A DNA stretch of 64,000 bases from Cognatishimia sp. 1_MG-2023 (GTDB lineage: Bacteria; Pseudomonadota; Alphaproteobacteria; Rhodobacterales; Rhodobacteraceae), in NCBI RefSeq assembly GCF_030548175.1, contig NZ_JAUORX010000004.1, positions 343,959 to 407,958 on the forward strand. Reading direction: 5' to 3'. A program made the translations under genes and the position numbers. The notes below the pieces were generated by a model, which saw nothing but the letters and a program-made list of their open reading frames with translations, was not told the DNA's origin and did no database searches. This document shows positions 53,275 to 62,563 of this stretch, piece after piece (position 1 is the first letter of the stretch; each line of letters begins with the position of its first letter).

Positions 53275-55422
53275 ATGCCGGTTGGTCAGAAATTGGCAAT
53301 GGAACGCCGCGCTCGTTTGGCGGCAGAGCGATTGCTTGCCCAGAAACAAGCCGATCTGGACGAGGCACAGGCGCTATTGTCCAGATACGCGCGCGAATTT
53401 AGCGCCGAGATTAAGCAAACGCGCGCCAAAGTCGAAAGTTACCGGCACGAGAACGCGCGCGTTAAAACCGATTTACGTGACGCAACCCAAAAGGCGCAGG
53501 CTGTTGAACGGCGCCTATGGCACGCGATTGCCAGTATGGATGATGGGTTTGTCATCTATGATCAGGATGACAAACTGATCATGGCGAATGAGACATTTCA
53601 TTCATATTTTCGAGGCCTTGCCACAATTAAGCCAGGCATGAGCATTCACGAGGTCGTGCGCCTTGCAGCATCCGTAGGCATCATTCGATTAGGCGGGGAA
53701 ACCCCAGAAAAGTGGCAAAACGAAATGCTGTTGCGGCGATCCGACCCACAAGCGGCCCGTATTATCAGCCTGCGGAACGGTCGTTATATCCGTGTGATTG
53801 ACCGGCGTTGTCCCTCTGGTGATTTGGTGAGCCTGTTCATTGATATTACGGATTCAGTTCAGGCTGAACATACGTTGAAAGACGCCCAAAAACAGGCAGA
53901 AACCGCAAGCCGTGCGAAATCTGCATTCTTAGCAAATATGAGCCATGAATTACGAACACCTATGAATGGCGTGGTTGGCATGGCCGACCTGCTACGCGAA
54001 ACCGAACTATCCGAAGAACAGCGTGTCTTTGTCGATACGATCCGCGGGTCCGGGCAAGCGTTATTAACCATCATCAATGATGTCTTAGACTACTCAAAAA
54101 TTGACGCCGATCAGTTAGAGCTGCGTTCAGATCCATTCGATCTAGAGCAATGTATTCATGACGTTTTGCGGCTGTTGCAACCTGCAGCGCGCAAAAAGGG
54201 CCTCGCCCTATTGGTTGATTACGACCTGTTTTTACCGACCCAATTTTTGGGAGACACGTTAAGAATCCGGCAAATATTTACGAACCTTATCGGGAATGCA
54301 GTTAAGTTTACAGAAACCGGGCATATCTTTGTTCAAATCGTCGGCAGCACAGATACCGACATAGGAACTGCGCATATTCATGCATCCGTGCAGGACACGG
54401 GTATCGGCATTCCTCCAGATCAATTGAGCCGCATTTTTGCGCGGTTTCACCAAGTCGAAACCGCCAACAACCGTGGCTTCGAAGGCACTGGTTTGGGGCT
54501 GGCGATCACCAAGCGGTTGGTTGAACAAATGCAGGGCGAAATTTGGGTGGATTCCGAAGTTGGACAGGGTGCGAACTTTGGGATTCAGATCGAACTGCCG
54601 CTTGATCCCTCTGCAGATATGACGCCGCCGCAACTCCCACAGGAAATCGGACATGTATTGGTTGTTGATGATCACGCGACCAATCGCGCGTTGTTAGAAA
54701 AGCGTCTGTCTCGGCTTGGTGCGAATGCTACGGGGTGCTCCTACAACGAAGAGGCAATGCCACATGCAGGCAATGCCGATCTTATTCTAGCGCACCATGA
54801 AATGCCGGATAGCGATAGCTTTGCCTTAGCAAACACATTGCGGGAACAGGGGCTGCGCGTGCCTATTTTGGTGTTTGCATCCGCGATTGATTTGATGTCA
54901 GAGCGCGCCGAAACGGCGGAACTTCGGGGCCGTTTGGGAGATCCGTTTACAGACCGCGAGTTACTTCAAAAGCTCACTAATTCGAATACAGGTTTGGTGC
55001 AGACACGACAGAACAAGAAGCTGCGCGTATTGGCGGCAGACGACAATAAAACAAACCGCCTTGTGTTAGAAAAAATGCTACAGTCAGAGGACATAGAGCT
55101 GACGCTGGTCACCAACGGGCTTGAGGCTGTCAAAGCGTATGAGCAACTGAAGCCGGATGTGATTCTGATGGATATTTCCATGCCCGAAATGGATGGCCGC
55201 GAAGCAACAGAGCGCATTCGCGCGATGGAAGATGCGTCAGCAAACCCCACACGGATCATTGCGCTAACGGCTCATGCTGCCGACGACATAAAGGAAAGCC
55301 TGATTGCCTCAGGGCTTGATGACATCTTAACCAAGCCACTGAACAAAGGGCTGCTGATCGCAACGTTAGATAATCTAAGGCAAAGTGCGGAGGAACCGCA
55401 CCGGCATCAGGCCTCTGGATAA
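53275..55422 (+). CDS. Hybrid sensor histidine kinase with two receiver domains
   Basis: A 715-residue soluble sensor kinase. A coiled coil (about 1-75, LAAERLLAQKQADLDEAQ) leads into a PAS domain (about 80-195), then HisKA with the phospho-His224 in FLANMSHELRTPMNG, and the ATPase domain with DVLDYSKIDA, DTGIGIP and GTGLGLAI. The first receiver (about 460-570) has His507 where the phospho-Asp should be (LILAHHEMPD), so it is likely inert. The second receiver is intact, with Asp633 in VILMDISMPEMDG and a Lys in TKPLNK. GAGGA 7 bases before ATG 53275 sets the start. No membrane segment and no partner regulator are seen. Confidence 0.9.
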   Translation: MPVGQKLAMERRARLAAERLLAQKQADLDEAQALLSRYAREFSAEIKQTRAKVESYRHENARVKTDLRDATQKAQAVERRLWHAIASMDDGFVIYDQDDKLIMANETFHSYFRGLATIKPGMSIHEVVRLAASVGIIRLGGETPEKWQNEMLLRRSDPQAARIISLRNGRYIRVIDRRCPSGDLVSLFIDITDSVQAEHTLKDAQKQAETASRAKSAFLANMSHELRTPMNGVVGMADLLRETELSEEQRVFVDTIRGSGQALLTIINDVLDYSKIDADQLELRSDPFDLEQCIHDVLRLLQPAARKKGLALLVDYDLFLPTQFLGDTLRIRQIFTNLIGNAVKFTETGHIFVQIVGSTDTDIGTAHIHASVQDTGIGIPPDQLSRIFARFHQVETANNRGFEGTGLGLAITKRLVEQMQGEIWVDSEVGQGANFGIQIELPLDPSADMTPPQLPQEIGHVLVVDDHATNRALLEKRLSRLGANATGCSYNEEAMPHAGNADLILAHHEMPDSDSFALANTLREQGLRVPILVFASAIDLMSERAETAELRGRLGDPFTDRELLQKLTNSNTGLVQTRQNKKLRVLAADDNKTNRLVLEKMLQSEDIELTLVTNGLEAVKAYEQLKPDVILMDISMPEMDGREATERIRAMEDASANPTRIIALTAHAADDIKESLIASGLDDILTKPLNKGLLIATLDNLRQSAEEPHRHQASG

Positions 55423-56180
55423 TCGCGTAGGAAAACCCACTGGTCGCCTTCGCTCATCTCGGGTTGATATGTATAGCCGCCCATGTCGAATTCTTTGATC
55501 GCCTCGGGGTCTGTCAAACGCCGTTGAATGACATAACGCGCCATGCTGCCGCGCGCTTTCTTGGCAAAGAAGCTAACAATTTTGGGCTGACCGTTTTTCA
55601 GCTCCATGAACACTGGCGTAATCACCCGTAGTTTCAGCGCCTTTAGATCGACCGCGCCAAAATATTCTTGAGACGCGCAATTGATCAATGTGTCGGTACC
55701 CAGCGTTTCAGCCGTAGCATTCAGGTTCTTTGACAAAGTATCGCGCCAGAATTCATACAAGTTCTTACCGCGCCGGGTTTTCAAACGGCTGCCCATTTCT
55801 AGCCGATAGGGCTGAATCGCATCCAACGGTCGCAACACGCCATAAAGACCGGACAAAATCCGCAAATGATCCTGCGCCCAGTTCATTTCGTCAGGCTCCA
55901 GCGACTTAGCCTCTAGGCCCATATACGTGTCACCCGCAAAGGCCAGCGCGGCTGGACGCGTTGAAAACTCATCCGGCTCCATTTCAAAGGCTTTAAAACG
56001 ATCCCGATTGAGTTTCGCCAAATCGGCGCTCAGGCTCATCAGTTTTTGCAAATCCCCAAGCGTCAAATTCCGCGCGGTTTTCACCAACTTTTCAGCCTCA
56101 GAATGCAGCGCGGGTGTGGTGGTCTCAACGGCGACCGGATCCCAATCCAGACGTTTTGCAGGGGAAACTACGACGAGCAT
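55407..56180 (-). CDS. yaaA: Peroxide stress protein YaaA
   Basis: A 257-residue YaaA/DUF328 protein, linked in E. coli to lowering free iron during peroxide stress and able to bind DNA. The start MLVVVSPAKRLDW is diagnostic; LSGLYGVLRPLDAIQPYRLEMGSRL and FFAKKARGSMARYVI follow. Its end overlaps the convergent kinase gene by 16 bases. It lies 30 bases after recQ on the same strand, so both may respond to DNA or oxidative damage together. Confidence 0.92.
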   Translation of the reverse strand: MLVVVSPAKRLDWDPVAVETTTPALHSEAEKLVKTARNLTLGDLQKLMSLSADLAKLNRDRFKAFEMEPDEFSTRPAALAFAGDTYMGLEAKSLEPDEMNWAQDHLRILSGLYGVLRPLDAIQPYRLEMGSRLKTRRGKNLYEFWRDTLSKNLNATAETLGTDTLINCASQEYFGAVDLKALKLRVITPVFMELKNGQPKIVSFFAKKARGSMARYVIQRRLTDPEAIKEFDMGGYTYQPEMSEGDQWVFLRDYPEA

Positions 56181-56210
56181 TTCGTATCCTTCAGTTGGGG
56201 TAGTGACGGT

Positions 56211-58250
56211 TTAATCTGCCTCACGCAGGACGTCCAGAAAAGCATCGGCAAATCGTTCGGCCCGCTTATCGCCCAATATGCGCGACATGGAACCGGTATC
56301 TTTGGGCCGCGTTGACGCGACCTTGGCAAGCAAAGAGGCAGAACAGGTCAACGGCTTATCAATACCATCAGGCCCACGTGACAAATCCGTTTGCACTTCG
56401 AGTAAGCGGTCATAAATGGAACCGGCCTCTCGGCCTGCCAGCTTGCGTCGGCTAGGGTGCAGGGTCTCGGCCTCGCCGGTAATGACCTCTAGGAAATCAT
56501 CGCCATAGCGTTCCAATTTTTTGGCGCCAACACCGCCAATAGCTGCCATTTCGTCTAAAGTATTCGGGCGCTTTTCAGCCATTTCGACCAAGGTTCGGTC
56601 GTTGAAAATGATATAGGCAGGCACTTTAGCGGCCTCTGCCAATGCGCGGCGTTTGGCCTTTAGCGCTGATAGCAGTGGTGCATCTTCTTCGTTGACCATT
56701 GCCTTAACAGCAGGGCGGCGAGAGGTGGCTTTGCGGATGCTATCCTTGCGAAGTTGGATAGAGGCCTCGCCCTTTAGGATCGGCAGGGCATCATCCGTCA
56801 TGCGCAGCGCGCCGTGGCGTTCAGGGTCCGGACGGATTAGATCATAACCCATCATTTGCCGGAACACGCCCTGCCATTGGCGTTTGTCAAATTCCTTACC
56901 CACGCCAAACGTTGGCAGGGCATCATGCCCTTTTTGGCGCATACGATCCGTGTCGTTTCCCTGCAAGACATCAATCAAATGCCCTGCACCAAACCACTCG
57001 CCTGTGCGCAGAATGGCTGACAATGCTTTGCGTACAGCCTCGGTGCCATCAAACAATTCCGCCGGGGTATCGCACAAATCGCAATTGCCGCAGGTCACCT
57101 GAGTTTCGCCGAAATACCGTAACAAGGTCGAGCGACGGCAATGCAAAGCTTCGGCCAGTCCCAACAGCGCATTCAATCGCGCATGATCGGCGGCCCGCAT
57201 TTCTGGCGGCGCCAAACCTTCGTCAATTTGTGTGCGGCGTAGGCGGATGTCCTCGGGGCCGAACAAGGTGAGCGTTTCAGCCGGTCCGCCGTCACGTCCC
57301 GCGCGACCGATTTCTTGGTAGTAGGCCTCAATTGATTTCGGCAAATCCGCATGGGCGACCCAACGAATATCGGGTTTGTCGATGCCCATCCCAAAGGCAA
57401 CCGTGGCCACAACAATCAACCCATCTTCGCGCTGAAATCGGGTTTCTGTGATCCGTCGATCCTCGGCATCCATACCGCCGTGATAGTGTAGCGATAAATG
57501 CCCTGCGTCGCGGAGTGCTTTTGCCAAGGCCTCGGTCTTAGCGCGTGTGCCGCAGTAAACGATCCCGGATTGCCCTTTTCGAGCATCTGCAAAGTCGAGG
57601 ATTTGTTTCCGTGGGCTGTCCTTTGCACCAAATGCCAGATGGATGTTGGGGCGGTCAAAGCCGTGCAGAAAGGTTTCAGGCGCTTCGCCGTCAAACAGCC
57701 GACGCACAATTTCATCGCGGGTTTCAGCATCCGCCGTCGCGGTAAAAGCGGCCAAGGGGACATCCAAGGCCTGCCGCAATTCGCCAATCCGCAAATAGTC
57801 GGGTCGGAAATCATGGCCCCATTGGCTGACGCAATGGGCCTCATCCACAGCAATTAAAGACACTCCAATACGGCGCAACATTCCAAGGGCCGCACCAGAC
57901 GACAGCCGCTCTGGGGCAATATACAACAGCTTCAAACGACCAGCTTCTATGGCATCCCAAACAGCGGCGGTTTCTTCTTCTGTATTCCCGGACGTTAATG
58001 CACCTGCTTCAACACCGGCCTCGCGTAAGGCGCGCACCTGATCGCGCATCAACGCAATCAACGGCGATATCACGACAGTGACACCGTCGCGTACCAAAGC
58101 AGGCAGTTGGAAGCAGAGGGACTTACCACCCCCGGTTGGCATAATCGCTAAGACGTTTTTGCCTTGGGTGACCGCATTGACGATATCTTCCTGTCCAGGA
58201 CGAAAGGCGTCAAACCCGAAAACGGTGCGCAACAGCGTGGCGGCGGCCAT
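56211..58250 (-). CDS. recQ: ATP-dependent DNA helicase RecQ
   Basis: RecQ unwinds DNA 3'-5' in recombination repair. The 679-residue protein has Walker A MPTGGGKSLCFQLPA (Lys43), DEAH (136-139) followed by the aromatic loop CVSQWGHDFRPDY, and helicase motif VI with QEIGRAGRDG. The RQC zinc site follows (GNCDLCDTP region), then a winged helix and a C-terminal HRDC domain (KRRALAEAAKVPAYIIFNDR). Length exceeds the E. coli enzyme slightly because of the C-terminal tail. AGGGAT precedes the ATG. Confidence 0.95.
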   Translation of the reverse strand: MAAATLLRTVFGFDAFRPGQEDIVNAVTQGKNVLAIMPTGGGKSLCFQLPALVRDGVTVVISPLIALMRDQVRALREAGVEAGALTSGNTEEETAAVWDAIEAGRLKLLYIAPERLSSGAALGMLRRIGVSLIAVDEAHCVSQWGHDFRPDYLRIGELRQALDVPLAAFTATADAETRDEIVRRLFDGEAPETFLHGFDRPNIHLAFGAKDSPRKQILDFADARKGQSGIVYCGTRAKTEALAKALRDAGHLSLHYHGGMDAEDRRITETRFQREDGLIVVATVAFGMGIDKPDIRWVAHADLPKSIEAYYQEIGRAGRDGGPAETLTLFGPEDIRLRRTQIDEGLAPPEMRAADHARLNALLGLAEALHCRRSTLLRYFGETQVTCGNCDLCDTPAELFDGTEAVRKALSAILRTGEWFGAGHLIDVLQGNDTDRMRQKGHDALPTFGVGKEFDKRQWQGVFRQMMGYDLIRPDPERHGALRMTDDALPILKGEASIQLRKDSIRKATSRRPAVKAMVNEEDAPLLSALKAKRRALAEAAKVPAYIIFNDRTLVEMAEKRPNTLDEMAAIGGVGAKKLERYGDDFLEVITGEAETLHPSRRKLAGREAGSIYDRLLEVQTDLSRGPDGIDKPLTCSASLLAKVASTRPKDTGSMSRILGDKRAERFADAFLDVLREAD

Positions 58251-58334
58251 AAAAATCCCTGCAATAAGTCTCTGCTCGTTGCAGGGAATGAATCATATCA
58301 GCGTTGCGCGTACAAGCGCGCGACGTTCACAACT

Positions 58335-58613
58335 TTAGAATACTGTCGGCAAAACGTAGCCGCGCAACCAGATGATCAAGATAAAGACCACAAGCGGAGC
58401 CAAATCCAACGGGTGCGTGTTTGGCAGAATGTTCCGCACGGGGCGATACACCGGCTCAAGCAAGCGGTTCAAACCATACCAGATTTGCGCAACGAACTGC
58501 TGGCTGGTGTTCAGAACATTAAAGTTGATCAACCAACTCATAATGATGTGCACAAGCATAATAAAATATGCTGCATCCAGCACTAGACCTATCAAACCGC
58601 CAATTGCATTCAC
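58335..58613 (-). CDS. YggT-family membrane protein
   Basis: A 92-residue inner-membrane protein with two hydrophobic segments (LIGLVLDAAYFIMLVHIIMS and LAPLVVFILIIWLRGYVL). Between them is the family motif YGLNRLLEPVYRPVRNILP. YggT proteins are linked to osmotic balance and the divisome in some bacteria; the role here is unknown. AAGGA lies 8 bases before GTG 58613, so I prefer that start; ATG 58622 lies too close to the ribosome site, and a longer frame has no support. Confidence 0.86.
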   Translation of the reverse strand: MNAIGGLIGLVLDAAYFIMLVHIIMSWLINFNVLNTSQQFVAQIWYGLNRLLEPVYRPVRNILPNTHPLDLAPLVVFILIIWLRGYVLPTVF

Positions 58614-58737
58614 GTGTATCATCCTTTGTTGATCAGACTGACAATTAAGCATCGAACCCCAAAAGGGCAAGAGTGCCGCAAGGTCGGTGTTGACCTTGGT
58701 TTCTTTCAGCGAAAGACCGGACGCAAGGAGAATGCAT

Positions 58738-59304
58738 ATGTATCCAGTAATTCGTATGATTTGGAACGGGGTCAAAGCCCGCCGGCAACCAGCCTTAGGT
58801 TTACTTGAAACGCATGTCTCGCATCACATTTGCATGCCGTGGGACATTGATTTGTGGCGCGAGCTGAATAATGGGCGAACGCTAACCATGTATGATTTGG
58901 GGCGTATACCATTGGCGATCCGGACTGGAATGATCCGGCATCTAGCGAAACACAAATGGGGTCTAACCATTGCCGGCGCAGTTGTTCGCTATCGCCGCCG
59001 TATTCTTATGTTTGAAAAGTTCGAGATGCGAAGCCGCGCCATAGGGTGGGATGATAAGTTTTTCTACATGGAGCAATCCATTTGGAAGAAAAACGGCGAC
59101 TGCGCCAACCACGCGATCTTTCGCACGGCAATTATCAGCAAAAAAGGTATGGTTCGCGCGCCAGAAGTGATGCAAGCGTTTGACCCGGAAAGCACCTCGC
59201 CTGAGTTACCAAGTTGGGTCCAAACGTGGTCCAATGCCGAGGATCAACGCCCTTGGCCTCCCATGCAAGATTACCTCAGTTCGTCACGAACTGCCGCGCA
59301 GTAG
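58738..59304 (+). CDS. Acyl-CoA thioesterase-like hotdog protein
   Basis: A 188-residue protein of the 4-hydroxybenzoyl-CoA thioesterase (hotdog) superfamily. Typical are LLETHVSHHICMPWDIDLWRELNNGRTLTMYDLGR at the first helix (the Asn-Asn-Gly region), VRYRRRILMFEKFEMRSRAIGWDD and FYMEQSIWKKNG. AGGAG 7 bases before ATG 58738 sets the start. The acyl group is unknown. It is divergent from yggT and 62 bases ahead of the MFS gene. Confidence 0.8.
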   Translation: MYPVIRMIWNGVKARRQPALGLLETHVSHHICMPWDIDLWRELNNGRTLTMYDLGRIPLAIRTGMIRHLAKHKWGLTIAGAVVRYRRRILMFEKFEMRSRAIGWDDKFFYMEQSIWKKNGDCANHAIFRTAIISKKGMVRAPEVMQAFDPESTSPELPSWVQTWSNAEDQRPWPPMQDYLSSSRTAAQ

Positions 59305-59366
59305 TCAGAAGCGCTTGCGTGGCTAGGTTTACCCTGCGTAAGTCAACATAGACACTGGGGATTGTC

Positions 59367-60722
59367 ATGACGCAAATTTCATCTCGACGCCGTATTTGGG
59401 GTTGGTTCTTTTTTGATTGGGCCAGCCAGCCGTTTGCGACGCTCCTTCTAACGTTTATTTTCGCGCCTTACTTCAAAGAGTTGATGGGTAGCGGGGCAGA
59501 GGCCCAATCGGCCTGGGGCCTAGGTGTCGGGATGGCCGGTATCGTAATTGCCTTGCTTGCGCCGATCCTTGGGGCAGCAGCGGATATTTCCGGTAACCGC
59601 ATGCGCTGGATTTGGCTGTTTTCGATCCTTTATGTCGTCGGGTCCTTTGGGTTGTGGTTCGCAGCCCCTGATAGTTTCAATCCAACATTAACTTTGGTGA
59701 TCTTTGCAATCGGCCTGTTTGGTGCGGAATTTGCGACGATTTTCACCAACTCCATGCTGCCCGATCTTGGCTCCAAAGAAGAGATCGGTCGCATTTCTGG
59801 CAACGGCTGGGCCTTTGGCTATTTGGGTGGTTTGATTGCGCTGATCCTTATGCTGGCTCTGCTTGCAGAAAACGCAGAAACTGGCAAAACCATGATCGGT
59901 ATATCGCCAATTTTAGGATTAGATGCCGCGGCCCGCGAGGGCACGCGTGCGGTTGGTCCGCTGACAGCAATTTGGTTCATGGTTTTCATGGTTCCGTTTT
60001 TCCTTTGGGTACGTGATCCGAAACCAACCAAAGCCGCAAAAGGCGCGTTAAAATCAGCTTTACGCGATGTTGCCAAAACGGTGCGGTCACTGCCAAAAAC
60101 ACCTTCGCTCTTTTCCTATTTGGGCAGCTCCATGCTGTATCGCGATGGCCTTAGCGGGATGTATACCTTTGGCGGTATCTATGCCGCTGGTGTGTTGAAT
60201 TGGAGCGTTCCGGATATTGGGACATTCGCCATCATAGCGATTGTTGCTGGTGCAATATTTGCAAAGCTTGGGGGCTGGATGGATGACAAATTCGGCCCGC
60301 GTCCCGTCATTATCGTATGTATTGCGGCGCTGGCTGTCGCTGCGATTACCATCGTCTTTATTTCGCGCGACAGCGTGTTCCGTCTTCCAGTCGCCGAAGG
60401 GTCAAAATTGCCGGACATCGCATTTTATATTGTTGGCGCGGTGATCGGTGCCGCAGGTGGTGCTTTGCAGTCCGCCAGTCGGACAATGATGGTACGCCAA
60501 GCGAACCCAAATCGTATGACCGAAGCGTTCGGCCTTTATGCGCTTGCGGGCAAAGCAACTGGTTTTTTGGCGCCGCTTTCGATCGGTATTGTCACGAGCA
60601 TCAGCGATAGTCAGCAAATCGGCATCACTCCGCTGATAGTTCTTTTTGTTTTAGGTTTCTTGCTGCTATTCTGGGTGAAACCAGAAGGGGACCGGGCAGT
60701 ATGGGACGATTCCTCCAACTAA
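59367..60722 (+). CDS. MFS transporter, UMF1/Atg22-like
   Basis: A 451-residue inner-membrane permease with about twelve helices. The start WGWFFFDWASQPFATLLLTF and the segment GNGWAFGYLGGLIALILM are typical of the UMF1 (Atg22-like) branch of the major facilitator superfamily; RTMMVRQANPNRMTEAFGLY is a loop conserved in the group. Members are thought to export amino acids or small metabolites. It overlaps mepA by 22 bases, so the two are cotranscribed. Confidence 0.87.
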   Translation: MTQISSRRRIWGWFFFDWASQPFATLLLTFIFAPYFKELMGSGAEAQSAWGLGVGMAGIVIALLAPILGAAADISGNRMRWIWLFSILYVVGSFGLWFAAPDSFNPTLTLVIFAIGLFGAEFATIFTNSMLPDLGSKEEIGRISGNGWAFGYLGGLIALILMLALLAENAETGKTMIGISPILGLDAAAREGTRAVGPLTAIWFMVFMVPFFLWVRDPKPTKAAKGALKSALRDVAKTVRSLPKTPSLFSYLGSSMLYRDGLSGMYTFGGIYAAGVLNWSVPDIGTFAIIAIVAGAIFAKLGGWMDDKFGPRPVIIVCIAALAVAAITIVFISRDSVFRLPVAEGSKLPDIAFYIVGAVIGAAGGALQSASRTMMVRQANPNRMTEAFGLYALAGKATGFLAPLSIGIVTSISDSQQIGITPLIVLFVLGFLLLFWVKPEGDRAVWDDSSN

Positions 60723-61615
60723 TTACGATTCTAGCGGCGCTCTCCGCATGCCAATCAGAGCCTGAAACAACGTCACGGGTGTCTTCAAGACAAGCGATCC
60801 CGCCTACGATGCAAGGCGTGCAAGCCAAACAATTGTTTGGGGCGCACGGCCAAGGATCTGTGCAATCGCCAGCGCCTCATGGCAGCTATGCCAAGGGATG
60901 TTTGGCCGGTAGTGCAATGCTGCCTGAAACCGGCCCAACGTGGCAGGCCATGCGCCTTTCGCGCAATCGCAACTGGGGACATCCAGAAACAGTTGATTTC
61001 GTGCGAACCCTATCTGCCAAAGCCGCCAAACAACCGGGATGGGAGGGGCTATACATTGGTGACCTCAGCCAACCCCGTGGCGGCCCAATGCTTTCCGGTC
61101 ATCGCAGCCACCAGATCGGCATGGACATCGACATTTGGATGCTCCCGCCAAAACGGTTGGACCTGACCCGGCAAGAGCGTGAGAATATCAGCTCCATCTC
61201 AATGCGTCGCGCAAATGGGGCCTACGTGAATTCCAGCTGGACGCGTCAGCATCACGAAATCCTAAAAGCCGCCGCGAAAGACCCGCGCACCGCACGCATT
61301 TTTGTGTTCCCGGGCGCTAAGGTGCAGATGTGTAATGATGAAAAAGGCGACCGCGCTTGGCTACGTAAAATCCGCCCATGGTACGGCCATCACTATCACT
61401 TCCATGTGCGTCTAAGCTGCCCCGATGATGCGCCGGGCTGCGTGAACCAGGCCCCCCCTCCGGCAGGGGATGGGTGCAAGGATGCGGAAACTTGGGTGAG
61501 CAACATCTTGAATCCGCCGCCGCCGAACCCAAATGCCCCTAAACCCAAACCTAGAAGAGAACTCACAATTGCGGACCTTCCCAACCAATGCGTAAACGTT
61601 TTGCAATCGCAGTAG
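60701..61615 (+). CDS. mepA: Penicillin-insensitive murein endopeptidase
   Basis: MepA is a zinc LAS-type endopeptidase that cuts D-Ala-mDAP cross-links in peptidoglycan. The 304-residue precursor has a lipoprotein-type signal with the lipobox LSAC (Cys17), unlike E. coli MepA. The metal site is in GHRSHQIGMDIDIWM and HHYHFHVRLSCP. CNDEKGDRAWLRKIRPWYG is also family-typical. A Pro-rich stretch (NPPPPNPNAPKPKP) near the end may span the cell wall. It overlaps the genes on both sides (22 and 28 bases). Confidence 0.92.
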   Translation: MGRFLQLITILAALSACQSEPETTSRVSSRQAIPPTMQGVQAKQLFGAHGQGSVQSPAPHGSYAKGCLAGSAMLPETGPTWQAMRLSRNRNWGHPETVDFVRTLSAKAAKQPGWEGLYIGDLSQPRGGPMLSGHRSHQIGMDIDIWMLPPKRLDLTRQERENISSISMRRANGAYVNSSWTRQHHEILKAAAKDPRTARIFVFPGAKVQMCNDEKGDRAWLRKIRPWYGHHYHFHVRLSCPDDAPGCVNQAPPPAGDGCKDAETWVSNILNPPPPNPNAPKPKPRRELTIADLPNQCVNVLQSQ

Positions 61616-62478
61616 CTGCGGCGCTTTTGGTAGGCTGGCAAGTACGCGCAACACCAGAGGGTGTTGCGCAATTTGTGTCAGCGACGAAGTGGCACCAATC
61701 CGATGACTGGTTCGGCGGGTTTTCTGGCATCGAAGTGCTAGACGGCGGCAATAGTTTTGTCGCTATTTCAGATCGCGGCCATATCGTGCAGGGCACCTTC
61801 GCACGCGATGCAGATCAGATCGCTGACATCTCAATTGATCAAGATCATCAGATATTGGGTCTTAAAGGTGAAGTGCAAAAACGGTTCCGCCGTGACACCG
61901 AAGGGTTGGCCATCAGAAACGATGGCCGTCTTTATGTGTCTTTTGAAGGATACCACCGGGTCTGGGCCTATATGTCCGTCGGCGCACAAGCCGCAGGCAT
62001 TCAGCGCCATGTCGATTTCAAAACCATGGCCAACAATGGTTCTCTGGAAGCCTTGGCAGTGGACGACAACAACCATCTTTACACCTTGCCAGAAGATTCA
62101 TCGACATCTGACGGAAGCATTCCAGTCTATCGTTATGCAAAAGGTGAATGGACCAATCCGTTCAACCTGCCCAACAGCAGCAGCTACCACCCTGTTGGCG
62201 CTGACTTTGGCCCCGACGGGAAATTCTATCTGCTAGAGCGTGGTTTTAATGGCTTTGGCTTTAAAACGCGCGTGCGCCGTTTCGAAATCACAGCAGAGGG
62301 CGCAACTGCCGAAGAGATGCTTTTACAAACGTCAACCGGTGTGCACGATAACCTCGAAGGCATTTCTGTGTGGAAGGATGATCAGGGCCGTATTCGGTTG
62401 ACCATGGTCTCTGATGATAACTTCATGTTCTATCAACGCACAGAGATCGTCGAATACCTGCTGCCTGACTCCGCTTGA
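61588..62478 (+). CDS. Exported phytase-like (esterase-like) beta-propeller protein
   Basis: A 296-residue secreted protein with signal peptide MRKRFAIAVAAALLVGWQVR and A. The mature part matches the esterase-like/phytase-like domain: GGFSGIEVLDGGNSFVAISD, RDTEGLAIRNDGRLYVSFEG, NGSLEALAVDDNNHLYTLPE and DNLEGISVWKDDQGRIRLT are propeller blades with the D-x-E-G/N-x-E-G/A pattern. The reaction is not known. It overlaps mepA by 28 bases, which suggests a shared role at the cell envelope. Confidence 0.82.
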   Translation: MRKRFAIAVAAALLVGWQVRATPEGVAQFVSATKWHQSDDWFGGFSGIEVLDGGNSFVAISDRGHIVQGTFARDADQIADISIDQDHQILGLKGEVQKRFRRDTEGLAIRNDGRLYVSFEGYHRVWAYMSVGAQAAGIQRHVDFKTMANNGSLEALAVDDNNHLYTLPEDSSTSDGSIPVYRYAKGEWTNPFNLPNSSSYHPVGADFGPDGKFYLLERGFNGFGFKTRVRRFEITAEGATAEEMLLQTSTGVHDNLEGISVWKDDQGRIRLTMVSDDNFMFYQRTEIVEYLLPDSA

Positions 62479-62563
62479 TTTAAGTCTACCGTATCGGTAC
62501 ACGCCGTCTGTCCTGCCGCGGTGGCAGGGCCGAGTCGCCGCCACCTTGTAAAACGGTTCAAAT

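Noticed and set aside
62479..62563. preQ1 riboswitch in front of yhhQ
   Set aside because: There are GC-rich stems but no compact hairpin with an A-rich tail pairing into its loop, so the preQ1 pattern is not met.
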